Shown here: in pieces, positions 35,759-44,400 of the stretch
How positions within the stretch are numbered: the stretch's first letter is position 1
Layout: each line of letters begins with the position of its first letter
Assembly: GCA_003833075.1 (NCBI GenBank)
Contig: RIAY01000008.1
Span: 79,211-143,210, forward strand
Origin: Muribaculaceae bacterium Isolate-036 (Harlan)
GTDB lineage: Bacteria > Bacteroidota > Bacteroidia > Bacteroidales > Muribaculaceae
Length of the DNA stretch: 64,000 nt
Direction of reading: 5' to 3'
The notes under the pieces: generated by a model
Databases searched by the model: none
Told to the model about the DNA's origin: nothing
Seen by the model: only the letters and a program-made list of their open reading frames with translations
Program-made: the position numbers and the translations under genes

Positions 35759-37888
35759 TCAGATTTTATCAAAAACAAGGACTGCAAGGTCGTTCTGCCC
35801 GAACGTGGCACGCGTGCCGTCGGATTTGACCTGTGCGTTTCCGAGCACCGAGCTCTCGCGGAACTTATATCCCGGAACATCGATCACCGTTTCTTCCGGC
35901 TCGCCCGCCGAGACGCGTGTCGCCACGATAGCCATGCTGTCCCCATTGACAAAGGCACGCGCCTCTATCTCACGATTGGTAGAAGTGAAACCCTGAGTGT
36001 CGCGATAAGTGCCGGCAAGCAGAAGATACGCATACTTGTCTCTTATGTCGTTCACTTTCTTAAGATATGCCTGATATACGGGGGTCTCGTCTATGAGACC
36101 GCGGCAACGGTATATCTCTATGTCGTTTACAAGTCCCTTTAACACTGTGTTGTTGACACGACGCGGAATATCGTTGTCATCGCGAACCTCTCTGTCAGAC
36201 ACCTTGACCTCGGGGAAAGTATAGCGGAACCAGTCTATGAAGCTGTTCGGACCGGCTGTGACCTGATAGATATGGATATAATCGCAATAATTGGCTGTCG
36301 CGTCCGTGAGCCATTCGGTGCCTAATGCAAATTCAGGGTCAAACTTGGCGTTGTGGTCCCGGATTTCCTTTAAGGTCCTGGCTTTGTCTGCGATCACACA
36401 ATGGTTGGGCACCGGAAATTCACGGCTTAGATCCCAGTTGGTCACAGCCTCGGCATAACCGAGCTGATCATAGAATACGGAATTGGCTCCGAGTCTGCGG
36501 GCACGGTCAGCCATCTGGATAAGTTTCTTGCGCCATTCCGCATTGCGGGTGTCGGCGACACAGAAGGTGCGTGCGTCATATGAACCGAGGAAGGAGCCGT
36601 TGCCCGTAAAACGGTATTGCTCGGTAAGCTCCGCGCCGGTATTGTCACAGTATGCTATTTTCTTTGCTTTCCCTTTTTTATAAAAATCACTTTCACGGTC
36701 TATGAGTTTGCCATTATAATACAGCAGAATCTTGCCACCGGCAGCCTTATAGTCGGCTATCGCCTTTTTCCAGGCTTCATCTCCACCCTCTTCCGTATTC
36801 GGCGAATAGTCGGGATTGCCGTTGTCCATGCCCTCAAGCCACCAGCCGAAGGGAAATACCACATCGCAACCTGAATCCTCGCCTGCTTTCTTTATGCGTC
36901 CGTTAAGATCGGCATAACGATAATGGTATTCGCCATATTGCGATTTAAAGATTATACGCTGCCAGCTCTTCATCTTTTTCACCCATTCCGGACTGTCGCG
37001 ATGCTCCCACCAGCTTTTTGCCCATTCTTTATAGAAATCGGAGGTCTTGTGCCAGGTTCCGGTGTAAGGAGCGATTACATTCGCGGTGTTTACCCATGTT
37101 TCCCCGCAGAATACATGTGGAAATTTCTGGAAACCTGTTTCAAGCCGGGTGAATTTTTTATTGCCGTCAGGATAGAGACGCAGGCTGTGTCCCGTATCCT
37201 GGAATTTGGGATCGTGAGAACCGAGATACAGCCCCTCGGTGTCGTTCCACCATGCAAAGCAGTTTGACGCCATGTTTCCGCTGCATCCCGCCGTAGTGGC
37301 GCGTGTGGGATAAGCCGCAGGCATCTGGCGGAAACGTTGCGCGGGAGTCGCATAAGGCTTTGCCATGGAATGCTTCTCTATCAGCTCTTTGGGATTGTCA
37401 TAGACCTGTCCGCCGGTGTGGGGTAAGAAAAGTTTATAGTCTTCAGGAAGCCTCATATCCTGAATAAGAGGATAATGCAGCTCGCGCACAATGGTGTGTG
37501 GCTGGTTATTTGTGATCTCCGAACTGAAACGCACCATCTCGGGTTCGAGGGTGACGGTAAGCTTCAATGATACATTCACCGTTGTGTCTGCGTGTGTGAC
37601 TTGCGGGTATGTAAGAATCAGACTATTCCCCTTCTGCTCAATTTCAGGAGATGATTGCATTCCGGCTGCGATTTCATTTTCCTTGAAACCCTTGCGCTCA
37701 TAATAGAGCCGCCAGAGATAACCGTCACCGGCATAGTCACGACCGGTAGTCAGATTTTTCAGACTTTTAAGGCGTCCTCGCTCGTCTATGGCAATCTGAA
37801 CTTTGTCATTCTTCAAAGTGTAGTTTTTTGCACTTGCGGCTGATATACCGCAACAACAAGCCAAGACGATAATAAATTGTCGTCTCAT
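35759..37888 (-). CDS. Exported DUF6259-like putative glycoside hydrolase
   Basis: This 709-residue protein has a signal peptide (ending SAASA), an N-terminal beta-sandwich with repeated long strands (about 20-290) and a TIM-barrel-like region with FPFGWWLEGMDNGNPDYSP, ANSVFYDQLGYAEA and FALGTEWLTDA. The last three hold acidic residues that could be catalytic. The architecture resembles the DUF6259 family, which looks like GH36/GH-type enzymes but lacks a defined activity. It lies upstream of the sigma factor, in the same direction, and could cut the target glycan. The domain name is from memory of the family. Confidence 0.68.
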   Translation of the reverse strand: MRRQFIIVLACCCGISAASAKNYTLKNDKVQIAIDERGRLKSLKNLTTGRDYAGDGYLWRLYYERKGFKENEIAAGMQSSPEIEQKGNSLILTYPQVTHADTTVNVSLKLTVTLEPEMVRFSSEITNNQPHTIVRELHYPLIQDMRLPEDYKLFLPHTGGQVYDNPKELIEKHSMAKPYATPAQRFRQMPAAYPTRATTAGCSGNMASNCFAWWNDTEGLYLGSHDPKFQDTGHSLRLYPDGNKKFTRLETGFQKFPHVFCGETWVNTANVIAPYTGTWHKTSDFYKEWAKSWWEHRDSPEWVKKMKSWQRIIFKSQYGEYHYRYADLNGRIKKAGEDSGCDVVFPFGWWLEGMDNGNPDYSPNTEEGGDEAWKKAIADYKAAGGKILLYYNGKLIDRESDFYKKGKAKKIAYCDNTGAELTEQYRFTGNGSFLGSYDARTFCVADTRNAEWRKKLIQMADRARRLGANSVFYDQLGYAEAVTNWDLSREFPVPNHCVIADKARTLKEIRDHNAKFDPEFALGTEWLTDATANYCDYIHIYQVTAGPNSFIDWFRYTFPEVKVSDREVRDDNDIPRRVNNTVLKGLVNDIEIYRCRGLIDETPVYQAYLKKVNDIRDKYAYLLLAGTYRDTQGFTSTNREIEARAFVNGDSMAIVATRVSAGEPEETVIDVPGYKFRESSVLGNAQVKSDGTRATFGQNDLAVLVFDKI

Positions 37889-37921
37889 GATATTATTATT
37901 TTAAATGTATGTGAAAACTTT

Positions 37922-38818
37922 TCAGTATCTACATGTAAGCATCAGCGGATAATGATCTGATACATACTTCAGGCAATCCACCGGTTCGGTAATCGTTACA
38001 AATGAAATCGGTTCCGCGTTACGATAATAGATATGGTCTATCTTGCGGTGAGGTGAATCCTCGCCTTTGCCGAATGCATTAAAACTGTTGATTTCAGGGT
38101 GTTCGTCAAATTTGCGCGCATCTTCCATCCATTCATGATAGGGAGAAAGAGCCTTGACACCGTCATGGTTGATTGAGCCGTCCGCCTTCTGCAAGGAACA
38201 GTTCATGTCTCCTACAATGAAACATGTGCCGTCCTCCCCCGCTATGTCTTTGAGACGCTTAACGTTTAACTGAGATGCATGGAAGCGCGATCTTACATAA
38301 GGTTCGGCAGCGAGATGCGGCTTTGTGCGCACCGGAAGATGTGTAGACATAGCAGTAAATTCCTTACCGCTTTTCTTGTCGCGAAGTTTTACCCAGACTG
38401 TTACACGCCACGTACTGTCGGGGGCATCGAAAGATGGAGACGGCACATCGGGGGTCGGCCCGAGATAGAAGAATCCACCATCCACCTTGTCAAATTTATC
38501 GGAACGATAAATCAGCCCTACATTTCCACCGCGCCCGTCGCCGGTTCCCGGAACTTCCATATAGACGTATTCTGGCAGTGATTCCTTTAAATATGTCCGC
38601 TGTATGGTGCGCGGTTCCTGAAGACCAACCACATCGGGAGTCACCTTCTTTATCAAGTTCACGACTGCTCCTTTTCTGACATCCCAGGAGTTTTCACCCA
38701 GATCTTTCGGAGAATTATACCTCACGTTGAACGACATTATTTTCAGCTCTTCAGCGCATAGTGTGAATGCGCTGAAGAAAACTGAAAACAACGCGACTAA
38801 AACCTTGCCTTTTTTCAT
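37922..38818 (-). CDS. Exported EEP-family phosphoesterase-like hydrolase (copy 2)
   Basis: This 298-residue EEP hydrolase has a signal peptide (ending LCA) and shares the LKIMSFNVRYNSPKDLGENSWDVRK start with copy 1. Key sites are GLQEPR (metal Glu), STHLPV, IVGDMNCS and the C-terminal KYVSDHYPLML. It is placed between the DUF6259 enzyme and a third paralogue, all on the minus strand. The substrate is unknown. Confidence 0.85.
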   Translation of the reverse strand: MKKGKVLVALFSVFFSAFTLCAEELKIMSFNVRYNSPKDLGENSWDVRKGAVVNLIKKVTPDVVGLQEPRTIQRTYLKESLPEYVYMEVPGTGDGRGGNVGLIYRSDKFDKVDGGFFYLGPTPDVPSPSFDAPDSTWRVTVWVKLRDKKSGKEFTAMSTHLPVRTKPHLAAEPYVRSRFHASQLNVKRLKDIAGEDGTCFIVGDMNCSLQKADGSINHDGVKALSPYHEWMEDARKFDEHPEINSFNAFGKGEDSPHRKIDHIYYRNAEPISFVTITEPVDCLKYVSDHYPLMLTCRY

Positions 38819-38885
38819 TCTGCAGTCCTTTCCCTACCTTAAATTTTGATTTTTCAGCAACCTGTAGTGTTTGTTTTTAAGCTAT

Positions 38886-39905
38886 TTAAATCTTCACCCG
38901 CAACATAATTGGATAGTGATCAGAGATATACTTAATGTTGTTGTATGGTTTTATTATTGTATTGAAATCTATAGTCTCTGCATTGCGGAAAAATATATGG
39001 TCAATGATACGGTTTGGAGTCATGGAGCCTGAACCGAAACTATTGAAAGAAGTAATTCCTGTCGCTGTGAGGTCCTTAGCCTCGTCTCTCGCATCTTTCA
39101 TCCAGCCCAGCAATACTTCCCGCACCTGGGATCCATGTTTCGCCGTATTGCCGTTTTTGTCTTTCCACGAACAGTTGAAATCTCCCATCAGAAAACACAA
39201 CATATCGTTTCCCGCCTTGACTTTCAGACGCTCCAGACAGAGTTCGGCACTAAGAATTCGTGCCTCTTCATATGGGGCGTTGTCATAATTACTATTGCCG
39301 GCACGCGTCGGAAAATGAGTACCCATCGCAATGAACTCTTTACCGCTATTGTTATCTTTAAGGTGCACCCATACCGTCGCACGCATTTGGTTGTCACCGA
39401 CATTGAAGCATCTTGAAGGAGAATCCGGAGTGAAACTGAGGAAAAAATGTCCCGATTCTATCAAGGAAAACTTGTCTTTGAGATACAACATGACTATATT
39501 GGCACCCGAACCGGTACCGGTGTTGGGAATCTCCACGAATGAGTATTCCGTAAGCTTTTCCTTAAGATATTCACGTTGAGCAGTGCGAAGCTCCTGAGTT
39601 GCTATCACATCCGGCTGCTGATCCTTGATCATGGAAACGCAAGGCTCTTTGCGGTTATCCCATGATTTTGTGCCGGTATCACTTGAAGCGGGATAACGCA
39701 TATTGAAAGACATTATCCGCAACTCGGCACTCTCCCCGGGAACAGGATCCGGTTCTGGTGTCGGTGTCGGCTCCTCGGGAGTCGGCTTCGGATCGGGAGT
39801 TGGAGAATTCGGACTATCTCCGCCACAGGAAGGCGCGATAGAGACCAGCGCGCAAAACGCCAATGTCGCCGTAAAGCGTAAGACACTTTTCTTAGTAAGC
39901 TTCAT
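38886..39905 (-). CDS. EEP-family hydrolase as a lipoprotein with Pro-rich linker (copy 3)
   Basis: This 339-residue protein has lipobox APSC near residue 27, then a Pro/Thr/Glu-rich spacer of about 35 residues and the EEP domain (LRIMSFNMRYPASSDTGTKSWDNRK, ATQELR, GTHFPT, LMGDFNCS, SDHYP). The linker suggests display at the cell surface, whereas copies 1 and 2 appear soluble. It is the first gene of the minus-strand series that continues through the DUF6259 enzyme. Confidence 0.86.
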   Translation of the reverse strand: MKLTKKSVLRFTATLAFCALVSIAPSCGGDSPNSPTPDPKPTPEEPTPTPEPDPVPGESAELRIMSFNMRYPASSDTGTKSWDNRKEPCVSMIKDQQPDVIATQELRTAQREYLKEKLTEYSFVEIPNTGTGSGANIVMLYLKDKFSLIESGHFFLSFTPDSPSRCFNVGDNQMRATVWVHLKDNNSGKEFIAMGTHFPTRAGNSNYDNAPYEEARILSAELCLERLKVKAGNDMLCFLMGDFNCSWKDKNGNTAKHGSQVREVLLGWMKDARDEAKDLTATGITSFNSFGSGSMTPNRIIDHIFFRNAETIDFNTIIKPYNNIKYISDHYPIMLRVKI

Positions 39906-40213
39906 AATGTAGAGTTTTCAGTATTATTTTATGGTTCGTTAGCCAATGTGGACAAGTTCGAATTTCAAGGATTCCGAATGAATGGAAACCTCTTCTTTCT
40001 TCTTTCTTCCTTCTGCATATATTGACACCTCTACCCTTGATTTCCGCTAAGAGAGTGTTTTCCTTTTTAGATGTTATAAAACATTAAGTAAGTGTTCGGA
40101 TTTAGAAACTGTTTAAAAACAAAAGTTAATTTGGGGTCGTAGGCTTGACGCAGGTTTCTTCCTGAGGTGAAGGAGCATAACTTATCTTGCGTTATGGAAC
40201 TGATTTTGAATGG
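39906..40213. other. 308-bp intergenic region at the left edge of the KilA-N insertion
   Basis: No gene is recognised. It contains a pyrimidine-rich CTTC/TTCTT run near 39990-40010 and a copy of the dispersed repeat at 40104-40136. The rest is not explained. Confidence 0.4.
40104..40136 (+). repeat. Dispersed repeat, left copy flanking the KilA-N gene
   Basis: AGAAACTGTTTAAAAA at 40104-40119 is identical to 41319-41334. Bases 40104-40124 match 57223-57243 over 21 positions. Bases 40110-40136 match 14254-14280 at 25 of 27 positions. Confidence 0.75.
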
Positions 40214-41026
40214 CTATTTCAGCAGTTTTCTATCGTTATCTCCGCTTTCAAGTACGCTCATCTGATGGATGGCGATTTGATTGAGCTTAATCAGGCGTTC
40301 CTGCTGTGGCATTCCATGTTCAATAAACACTGCATTGAGATTCTCCATATTGGAGAGGCATATCAGTTCATTGATAGAGGCGTAATCCCGTATATTGCCT
40401 TTGAGGTCGGGATTGGCATCGCGCCACTGTTTCGCTGTCATGCCGAACATAGCCACATTCAGCACATCGGCTTCATTGGCATATATGATACTTGCCTGAG
40501 CCTTTGTAATCTCGGCAGGTATGAGATTATGCTTGATGGCATCGGTGTGGATACGGTAGTTTATCTTCGACAGCTCGCGTTTCGCAGACCAGCCGAGTTG
40601 TTTCTGTTCCTCTTCCTTCAGGCGTTGGAACTCCTTTACAAGATACAGTTCAAATTCAACAGAGACCCAACTTGCAAACTTAAAGGCGATATCACGTTGA
40701 GCATATGTGCCACCCTCACGTCCCAATTTGTTTATAATACCGATTGCGTTTGTAAGCTCTATCCACCGACTTGGACTCATCGTAAAGGAATTGGAGCCAG
40801 CCTCTCTCAAAATGGGGTCGAATTCGACCCCTTTAAAATCGGGATTGTTCAGGCTTTCCCATAAGCCAAGATATTCAAGGGTATTCTTCACCCTCATCCA
40901 ATTCTTTACTACATCTTTTGGCTCCACCGAGTTTTTCTGCCTTGCAATATCGGTGATACAGATATAATCAATGCCATTTTTTGACATTGTCCTTATTGTA
41001 GTATCCTTGACTATGATCTTGGCCAT
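40214..41026 (-). CDS. KilA-N domain DNA-binding protein
   Basis: The 270-residue protein begins with a KilA-N domain (IDYICITDIARQKNSVEPKDVVKNWMRVKNTLEYLGLWESL), a winged, phage-associated DNA-binding fold, and continues with GGTYAQRDIAFKFASWVSVEFELYLVKEFQRLKEEE, the conserved second half. The C-terminal part (REYAS..ICLSNMENLNAVF-type) is predicted helical. Such proteins are found in phages and mobile islands as anti-repressor-like regulators. It stands alone between two copies of a 16-bp direct repeat, which suggests it is a recent insertion. Confidence 0.82.
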   Translation of the reverse strand: MAKIIVKDTTIRTMSKNGIDYICITDIARQKNSVEPKDVVKNWMRVKNTLEYLGLWESLNNPDFKGVEFDPILREAGSNSFTMSPSRWIELTNAIGIINKLGREGGTYAQRDIAFKFASWVSVEFELYLVKEFQRLKEEEQKQLGWSAKRELSKINYRIHTDAIKHNLIPAEITKAQASIIYANEADVLNVAMFGMTAKQWRDANPDLKGNIRDYASINELICLSNMENLNAVFIEHGMPQQERLIKLNQIAIHQMSVLESGDNDRKLLK

Positions 41027-41284
41027 TGGATTTATCAGTTTCGTTTTATTCGCAGATAATCATTTTCATCAGATTTGTCAATAACGAGAGAAAAGGACAC
41101 CGGGGTTTCCTCCCGATGTCCAACCACTAATCCACGTCAAAAATGAAACAAAAACATTGGCTTTACCCATTCTCGGATGCGTTCGGCATAGCTGGAGCAA
41201 GCTCCGCTATGCGCTCACTTGCACTAGAAGTCCTGACGTTGAATCTATTCGCAAAAGGCAGCCATTTAAGTTTCACACACATGT

Positions 41285-41316
41285 TTTGCGTATTTCCACT
41301 TTTTTATCTAAATTTG
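41285..41316 (+). promoter_or_regulatory. Bacteroidetes-type promoter for the BadF-family kinase
   Basis: TTTG (41285-41288), a 20-bp spacer and TAAATTTG (41309-41316) match the Bacteroidetes -33/-7 consensus (TTTG and TAnnTTTG). The predicted start of transcription lies only about 20 bases before the ATG at 41340, so the 5' leader is very short and begins within the dispersed repeat. Confidence 0.6.
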
Positions 41317-41318
41317 TA

Positions 41319-41334
41319 AGAAACTGTTTAAAAA
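41319..41334 (+). repeat. Dispersed repeat, right copy flanking the KilA-N gene
   Basis: AGAAACTGTTTAAAAA, an exact direct repeat of 40104-40119, ends five bases before the start of the BadF-family gene. Confidence 0.75.
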
Positions 41335-41339
41335 TCCAA

Positions 41340-42209
41340 ATGCACGAAACCACACGAAATATCCTTATCGCAGACGGAGGGGCCACAAAAGTGGAATGGC
41401 TTCTTACAGATACTGATGGCAACACCAAAGCCTCTTTCATTTCTGACGGCTTTAACGTAGCACGTATCTCACAAAAGGACGCTGTGTCTTATTTTTCGGA
41501 TGTGAGAAAAAAGCTGGATCCGGCTGTCTTTATAAATGAAATCCATTATTACGGTTCCGGAGCGGCAACTCCCGAGATATGCTCTGCAGTCGAGAATGCA
41601 ATCCGTGAAGTATGGAATCCGGAGGTGGCTGAAGTGCAGTCTGACATGCTTGCCGCCTGCCGGGTGACGGAGGGAACGCCGGGCATAGTATGCATACTCG
41701 GCACCGGCTCCAATTCCGCTTATTTCGATGGAAAGAAAATGATCAGGAACATTCCGCCGCTGGGGTTCATACTCGGAGATGAGGGTGGAGGAACGGCTCT
41801 CGGCAAAAGATTGCTCGGAGACATATTCAAGGAGATAGCTCCGAAATGTGTGTGCGATGCATTTTTTAATGAAACCGGACTCAGCAAGGGGGACGTCATA
41901 GAAAAGGTCTACAGATCTGCAGCTCCTAATATTTTCCTGGCTTCATTTGTGCCTTTCATAAAAAAACACCTTGATAATTCTTATATCAACTCACTGGTTA
42001 GGCAGGAGTTTCGGAGATTCATCTCGCGAAATGTGGCACGCTACGAGAATTCTCATTCATACCCGATAAGTTACATAGGTTCCGTGGCATATCATTTCAG
42101 AGACATCCTCAGGGAGGTAACAGAAAGTGAAGGCTTTAAAGTCGGACTTATCGAACAACATCCCATGTCTGGTCTTAAAATTTATCATTCTGGTTATCAT
42201 GTCTTGTAA
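41340..42209 (+). CDS. BadF/BadG-family sugar kinase (N-acetylglucosamine-kinase-like)
   Basis: The 289-residue protein starts MHETTRNILIADGGATKVEWLLTD, with the phosphate-1 motif DGGATK, followed by ILGTGSNSAYF (phosphate-2) and PPLGFILGDEGGGTALGKRLLGD, which are typical of the BadF/BcrA ATPase family and GlcNAc-kinase relatives. The start at 41340 is chosen because it begins the conserved fold and lies 24 bp after the -7 box; the ORF extends upstream to 41157 without conserved sequence. Its end overlaps the SGNH gene by 11 bp. Confidence 0.86.
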   Translation: MHETTRNILIADGGATKVEWLLTDTDGNTKASFISDGFNVARISQKDAVSYFSDVRKKLDPAVFINEIHYYGSGAATPEICSAVENAIREVWNPEVAEVQSDMLAACRVTEGTPGIVCILGTGSNSAYFDGKKMIRNIPPLGFILGDEGGGTALGKRLLGDIFKEIAPKCVCDAFFNETGLSKGDVIEKVYRSAAPNIFLASFVPFIKKHLDNSYINSLVRQEFRRFISRNVARYENSHSYPISYIGSVAYHFRDILREVTESEGFKVGLIEQHPMSGLKIYHSGYHVL

Positions 42210-42855
42210 AAACATTCGCTTAATTCTGCTGGTATTCTCACTTATTATCCCGATGTCTGCGTTTCCTGACAAATACTGGGAGCAGAGAGTATCTTTGTTC
42301 GATCACCTTCCCGTCACTGAAAACGACATTATATTTCTGGGTAATTCCATTACCGACGGAGGGAACTTCGAAGAACTGTTCAAAAGGGAGGATGTCAAGA
42401 ACCGGGGAATAAGATCCGACATCATGCCCGGAGTGCAGAAACGGCTGGAGCAGGTTGTCAAAGGAAAACCCAGAAAAATTTTTCTGCTTATCGGAATCAA
42501 CGATGTGTCGCACGGTCACAGCGTCGACAAGCTTGCGGAAAGATATGAGTCGCTTGTCAACGAAATAAGACTCCGCTCTCCGGAAACACGACTTTACCTC
42601 CAGAGTATCATGCCTATAAATAATGATTACGGCATATATAAGAATCTTAAAGGCAAAGAGAATACAATCGTGGAATTTAACAAGCGTATCAAAGAGATTG
42701 CGAAAAAAAACAATCTGACATATATAGACCTGTGGCAATTCCTTGCCGACAAAAACGGCAAACTAAAAAATAAATACACCAACGACGGCCTGCATCTCAC
42801 CGGTCCCGGCTACAAGGCATGGACCAATGGCATACGCTCCTATCTCGATGAGTAA
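42199..42855 (+). CDS. Exported SGNH/GDSL hydrolase
   Basis: The 218-residue protein has a signal peptide (IRLILLVFSLIIPMSAFP) and an SGNH domain: the nucleophile Ser in IIFLGNSITDGG, the block GINDVSHG, and Asp-His in TNDGLHLTGPGY. It resembles GDSL acetylesterases such as sialate or xylan O-acetylesterases. ATG 42199 lies within the preceding kinase gene, so the two are coupled. The kinase/deacetylase pair might serve amino-sugar recycling (inference). Confidence 0.85.
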   Translation: MSCKNIRLILLVFSLIIPMSAFPDKYWEQRVSLFDHLPVTENDIIFLGNSITDGGNFEELFKREDVKNRGIRSDIMPGVQKRLEQVVKGKPRKIFLLIGINDVSHGHSVDKLAERYESLVNEIRLRSPETRLYLQSIMPINNDYGIYKNLKGKENTIVEFNKRIKEIAKKNNLTYIDLWQFLADKNGKLKNKYTNDGLHLTGPGYKAWTNGIRSYLDE

Positions 42856-42947
42856 ATAAATAGATTATTTATTCGTTATTAATAAAAGCCCCTCGCCTTA
42901 TAATTTCAAGAGAGAGGCAAAAACATTCAGAATACCCAATAACAAAG

Positions 42948-43862
42948 ATGATTAAGAAATACTTTAAACGCAGCTTAATATGCCTGGCGTTGATGTCTGC
43001 GACAATGATTCCGGCACGTCTGAACGCTGAAGTTATAGAAATCGAGCCTCTTTTCGAATATCCCGTAGCTCCCGAGGAGATCATATCGCTCTCCGACAAG
43101 AGCAACTGGCTGATGCAGCATTTCTGGGACAATATGGATTTCAAAAAAAAGGATGCCGTAAACCAGTCCGCGCTCAACGATGCCTTCCGGGTCTTCACCC
43201 TACCCATGCAATGGGCAGACAAGGCGGAAGTGGACAAGGCTGTAGACAACATGCTCTCGCAGATGGCAAAGAACCCCACTCTGCTGCTGCAGTTCACAAA
43301 AGCCGCTGAGGAGTCTCTTTACGGACAGAGGGCAAAAATCTGGATTGACGAGGTCTATGTAAAATATCTTGAGTCATTCCTGAAAAACAAAAAAATCTCC
43401 GACAGCCGCAAGATCCGCTATCGCAAGCAACTCTCGCAGATAAAGAATTCTCTCATCGGAAACACACCTTCTTCATTCGATTTCGTAACGCCCACCGGAA
43501 ATCCCGGCAAGTTCCAGCCTATCGGCGTGTTCACCATAATCGAGTTCGGAGATCCGGACTGCGATGACTGCCGTCATGCCAAACTCAAGATGGAGACCGA
43601 CATGAAATTCACATCGCTCGTAGACCGGGGAATCGTGAACGTGATGTTCATTGTGCCCGACCCCATTGACGGATGGCAGACAAAAATCGGGGAATATCCG
43701 TCAAACTGGGTTGTGGGTGCATCTGACACTGTCTCTGACATTCTTGACATACGCAACACACCCTCTTTCTATGTCATAGGGAAAGACGGCAAAATCCTTG
43801 CCAAGAATATTTCGGTAGACCAGGCGAAGGCACTCGCACTGCAGCAGGAGACTGCCCGATAG
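42948..43862 (+). CDS. Exported DUF5106/thioredoxin-fold protein
   Basis: The 304-residue protein has a signal peptide (ending LNA), an N-terminal helical DUF5106-like domain (about 25-165) and a C-terminal thioredoxin-like domain with a CDDC active-site motif in FGDPDCDDCRHAKLK and a cis-Pro site in RNTPSFYVIGKDGKI. It is probably a periplasmic thiol-disulfide oxidoreductase. It lies 93 bp after the SGNH gene and 43 bp before doxX. Confidence 0.8.
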   Translation: MIKKYFKRSLICLALMSATMIPARLNAEVIEIEPLFEYPVAPEEIISLSDKSNWLMQHFWDNMDFKKKDAVNQSALNDAFRVFTLPMQWADKAEVDKAVDNMLSQMAKNPTLLLQFTKAAEESLYGQRAKIWIDEVYVKYLESFLKNKKISDSRKIRYRKQLSQIKNSLIGNTPSSFDFVTPTGNPGKFQPIGVFTIIEFGDPDCDDCRHAKLKMETDMKFTSLVDRGIVNVMFIVPDPIDGWQTKIGEYPSNWVVGASDTVSDILDIRNTPSFYVIGKDGKILAKNISVDQAKALALQQETAR

Positions 43863-43905
43863 TTCTCCCGGACTCCTGATTCATATCAAATTCAAACATG
43901 ATATT

Positions 43906-44400
43906 ATGATGAATTCTTTAAAAAAGATATATATACGCACCACAGGGTATTCATACACCAACATGGGGCGTCTGTTTCTGCGTCTGTTCGTCGGCATAAT
44001 GATGATGCAGTTCGGCATCCGGCAGCTATATAATTTCGAGGCAGCTAAAGCGATGTTTCCGTCACTGTTCGGAATCGACCCGGACGTCACACTGATGCTG
44101 ATGATTGCCATAGAGATAATATGCTCGCTTTTTATCATGGCTGGTTTCATGACACGCATCATGGCTCTGCCTCCTTTCTTCGCAATGATGGTGGCTGAGT
44201 ATTATATTCTTCACGACCTCGTGAGCGAGGCTCCGTATATGCTGAGCTGGTCTCAGCAGGGATACGTTCCGGTCATGTTCATGGGGATATATTTTTTCAT
44301 AATGCTTGTAGGTCCGGGGAAAATATCTGTGGATTATTTTCTTTCACTCCATTTCATACATTCCAACAACCACAGCGAATCAGAACTTGAAGAGGTATGA
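43906..44400 (+). CDS. DoxX-family membrane protein
   Basis: This 164-residue protein has four predicted helices and the DoxX pattern: GRLFLRLFVGIMMMQFGIRQLYNF, then MIAIEIICSLFIMAGFMTRI. DoxX proteins are inner-membrane proteins of uncertain role linked to redox metabolism. The stop overlaps mnmA by 4 bp (ATGA). The preceding thioredoxin-fold protein may be a functional partner (inference). Confidence 0.8.
   Translation: MMNSLKKIYIRTTGYSYTNMGRLFLRLFVGIMMMQFGIRQLYNFEAAKAMFPSLFGIDPDVTLMLMIAIEIICSLFIMAGFMTRIMALPPFFAMMVAEYYILHDLVSEAPYMLSWSQQGYVPVMFMGIYFFIMLVGPGKISVDYFLSLHFIHSNNHSESELEEV

Larger units (their letters stand above)
41027..41339. other. 313-bp intergenic region with two hairpins and a promoter
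   Basis: Contains an imperfect stem GGACA.CGGG/CCCG.TGTCC at 41095-41121, a second stem GCATAGC/GCTATGC with an inner GGAG/CTCC at 41186-41212, a promoter at 41285-41316 and a repeat copy at 41319-41334. No ORF of interest is seen. The first hairpin lies 69 bp upstream of the KilA-N start, on the minus strand, and could be part of its leader. Confidence 0.5.

Noticed and set aside
39985..40012. CTTC/TTCTT pyrimidine run as possible phase-variable repeat
   Set aside because: Imperfect units, not adjacent to a start codon, no clear tract.
41157..41339. Upstream extension of the BadF-family ORF to 41157
   Set aside because: It spans a promoter, a hairpin and a repeat, with no conserved residues; transcription starts after it.
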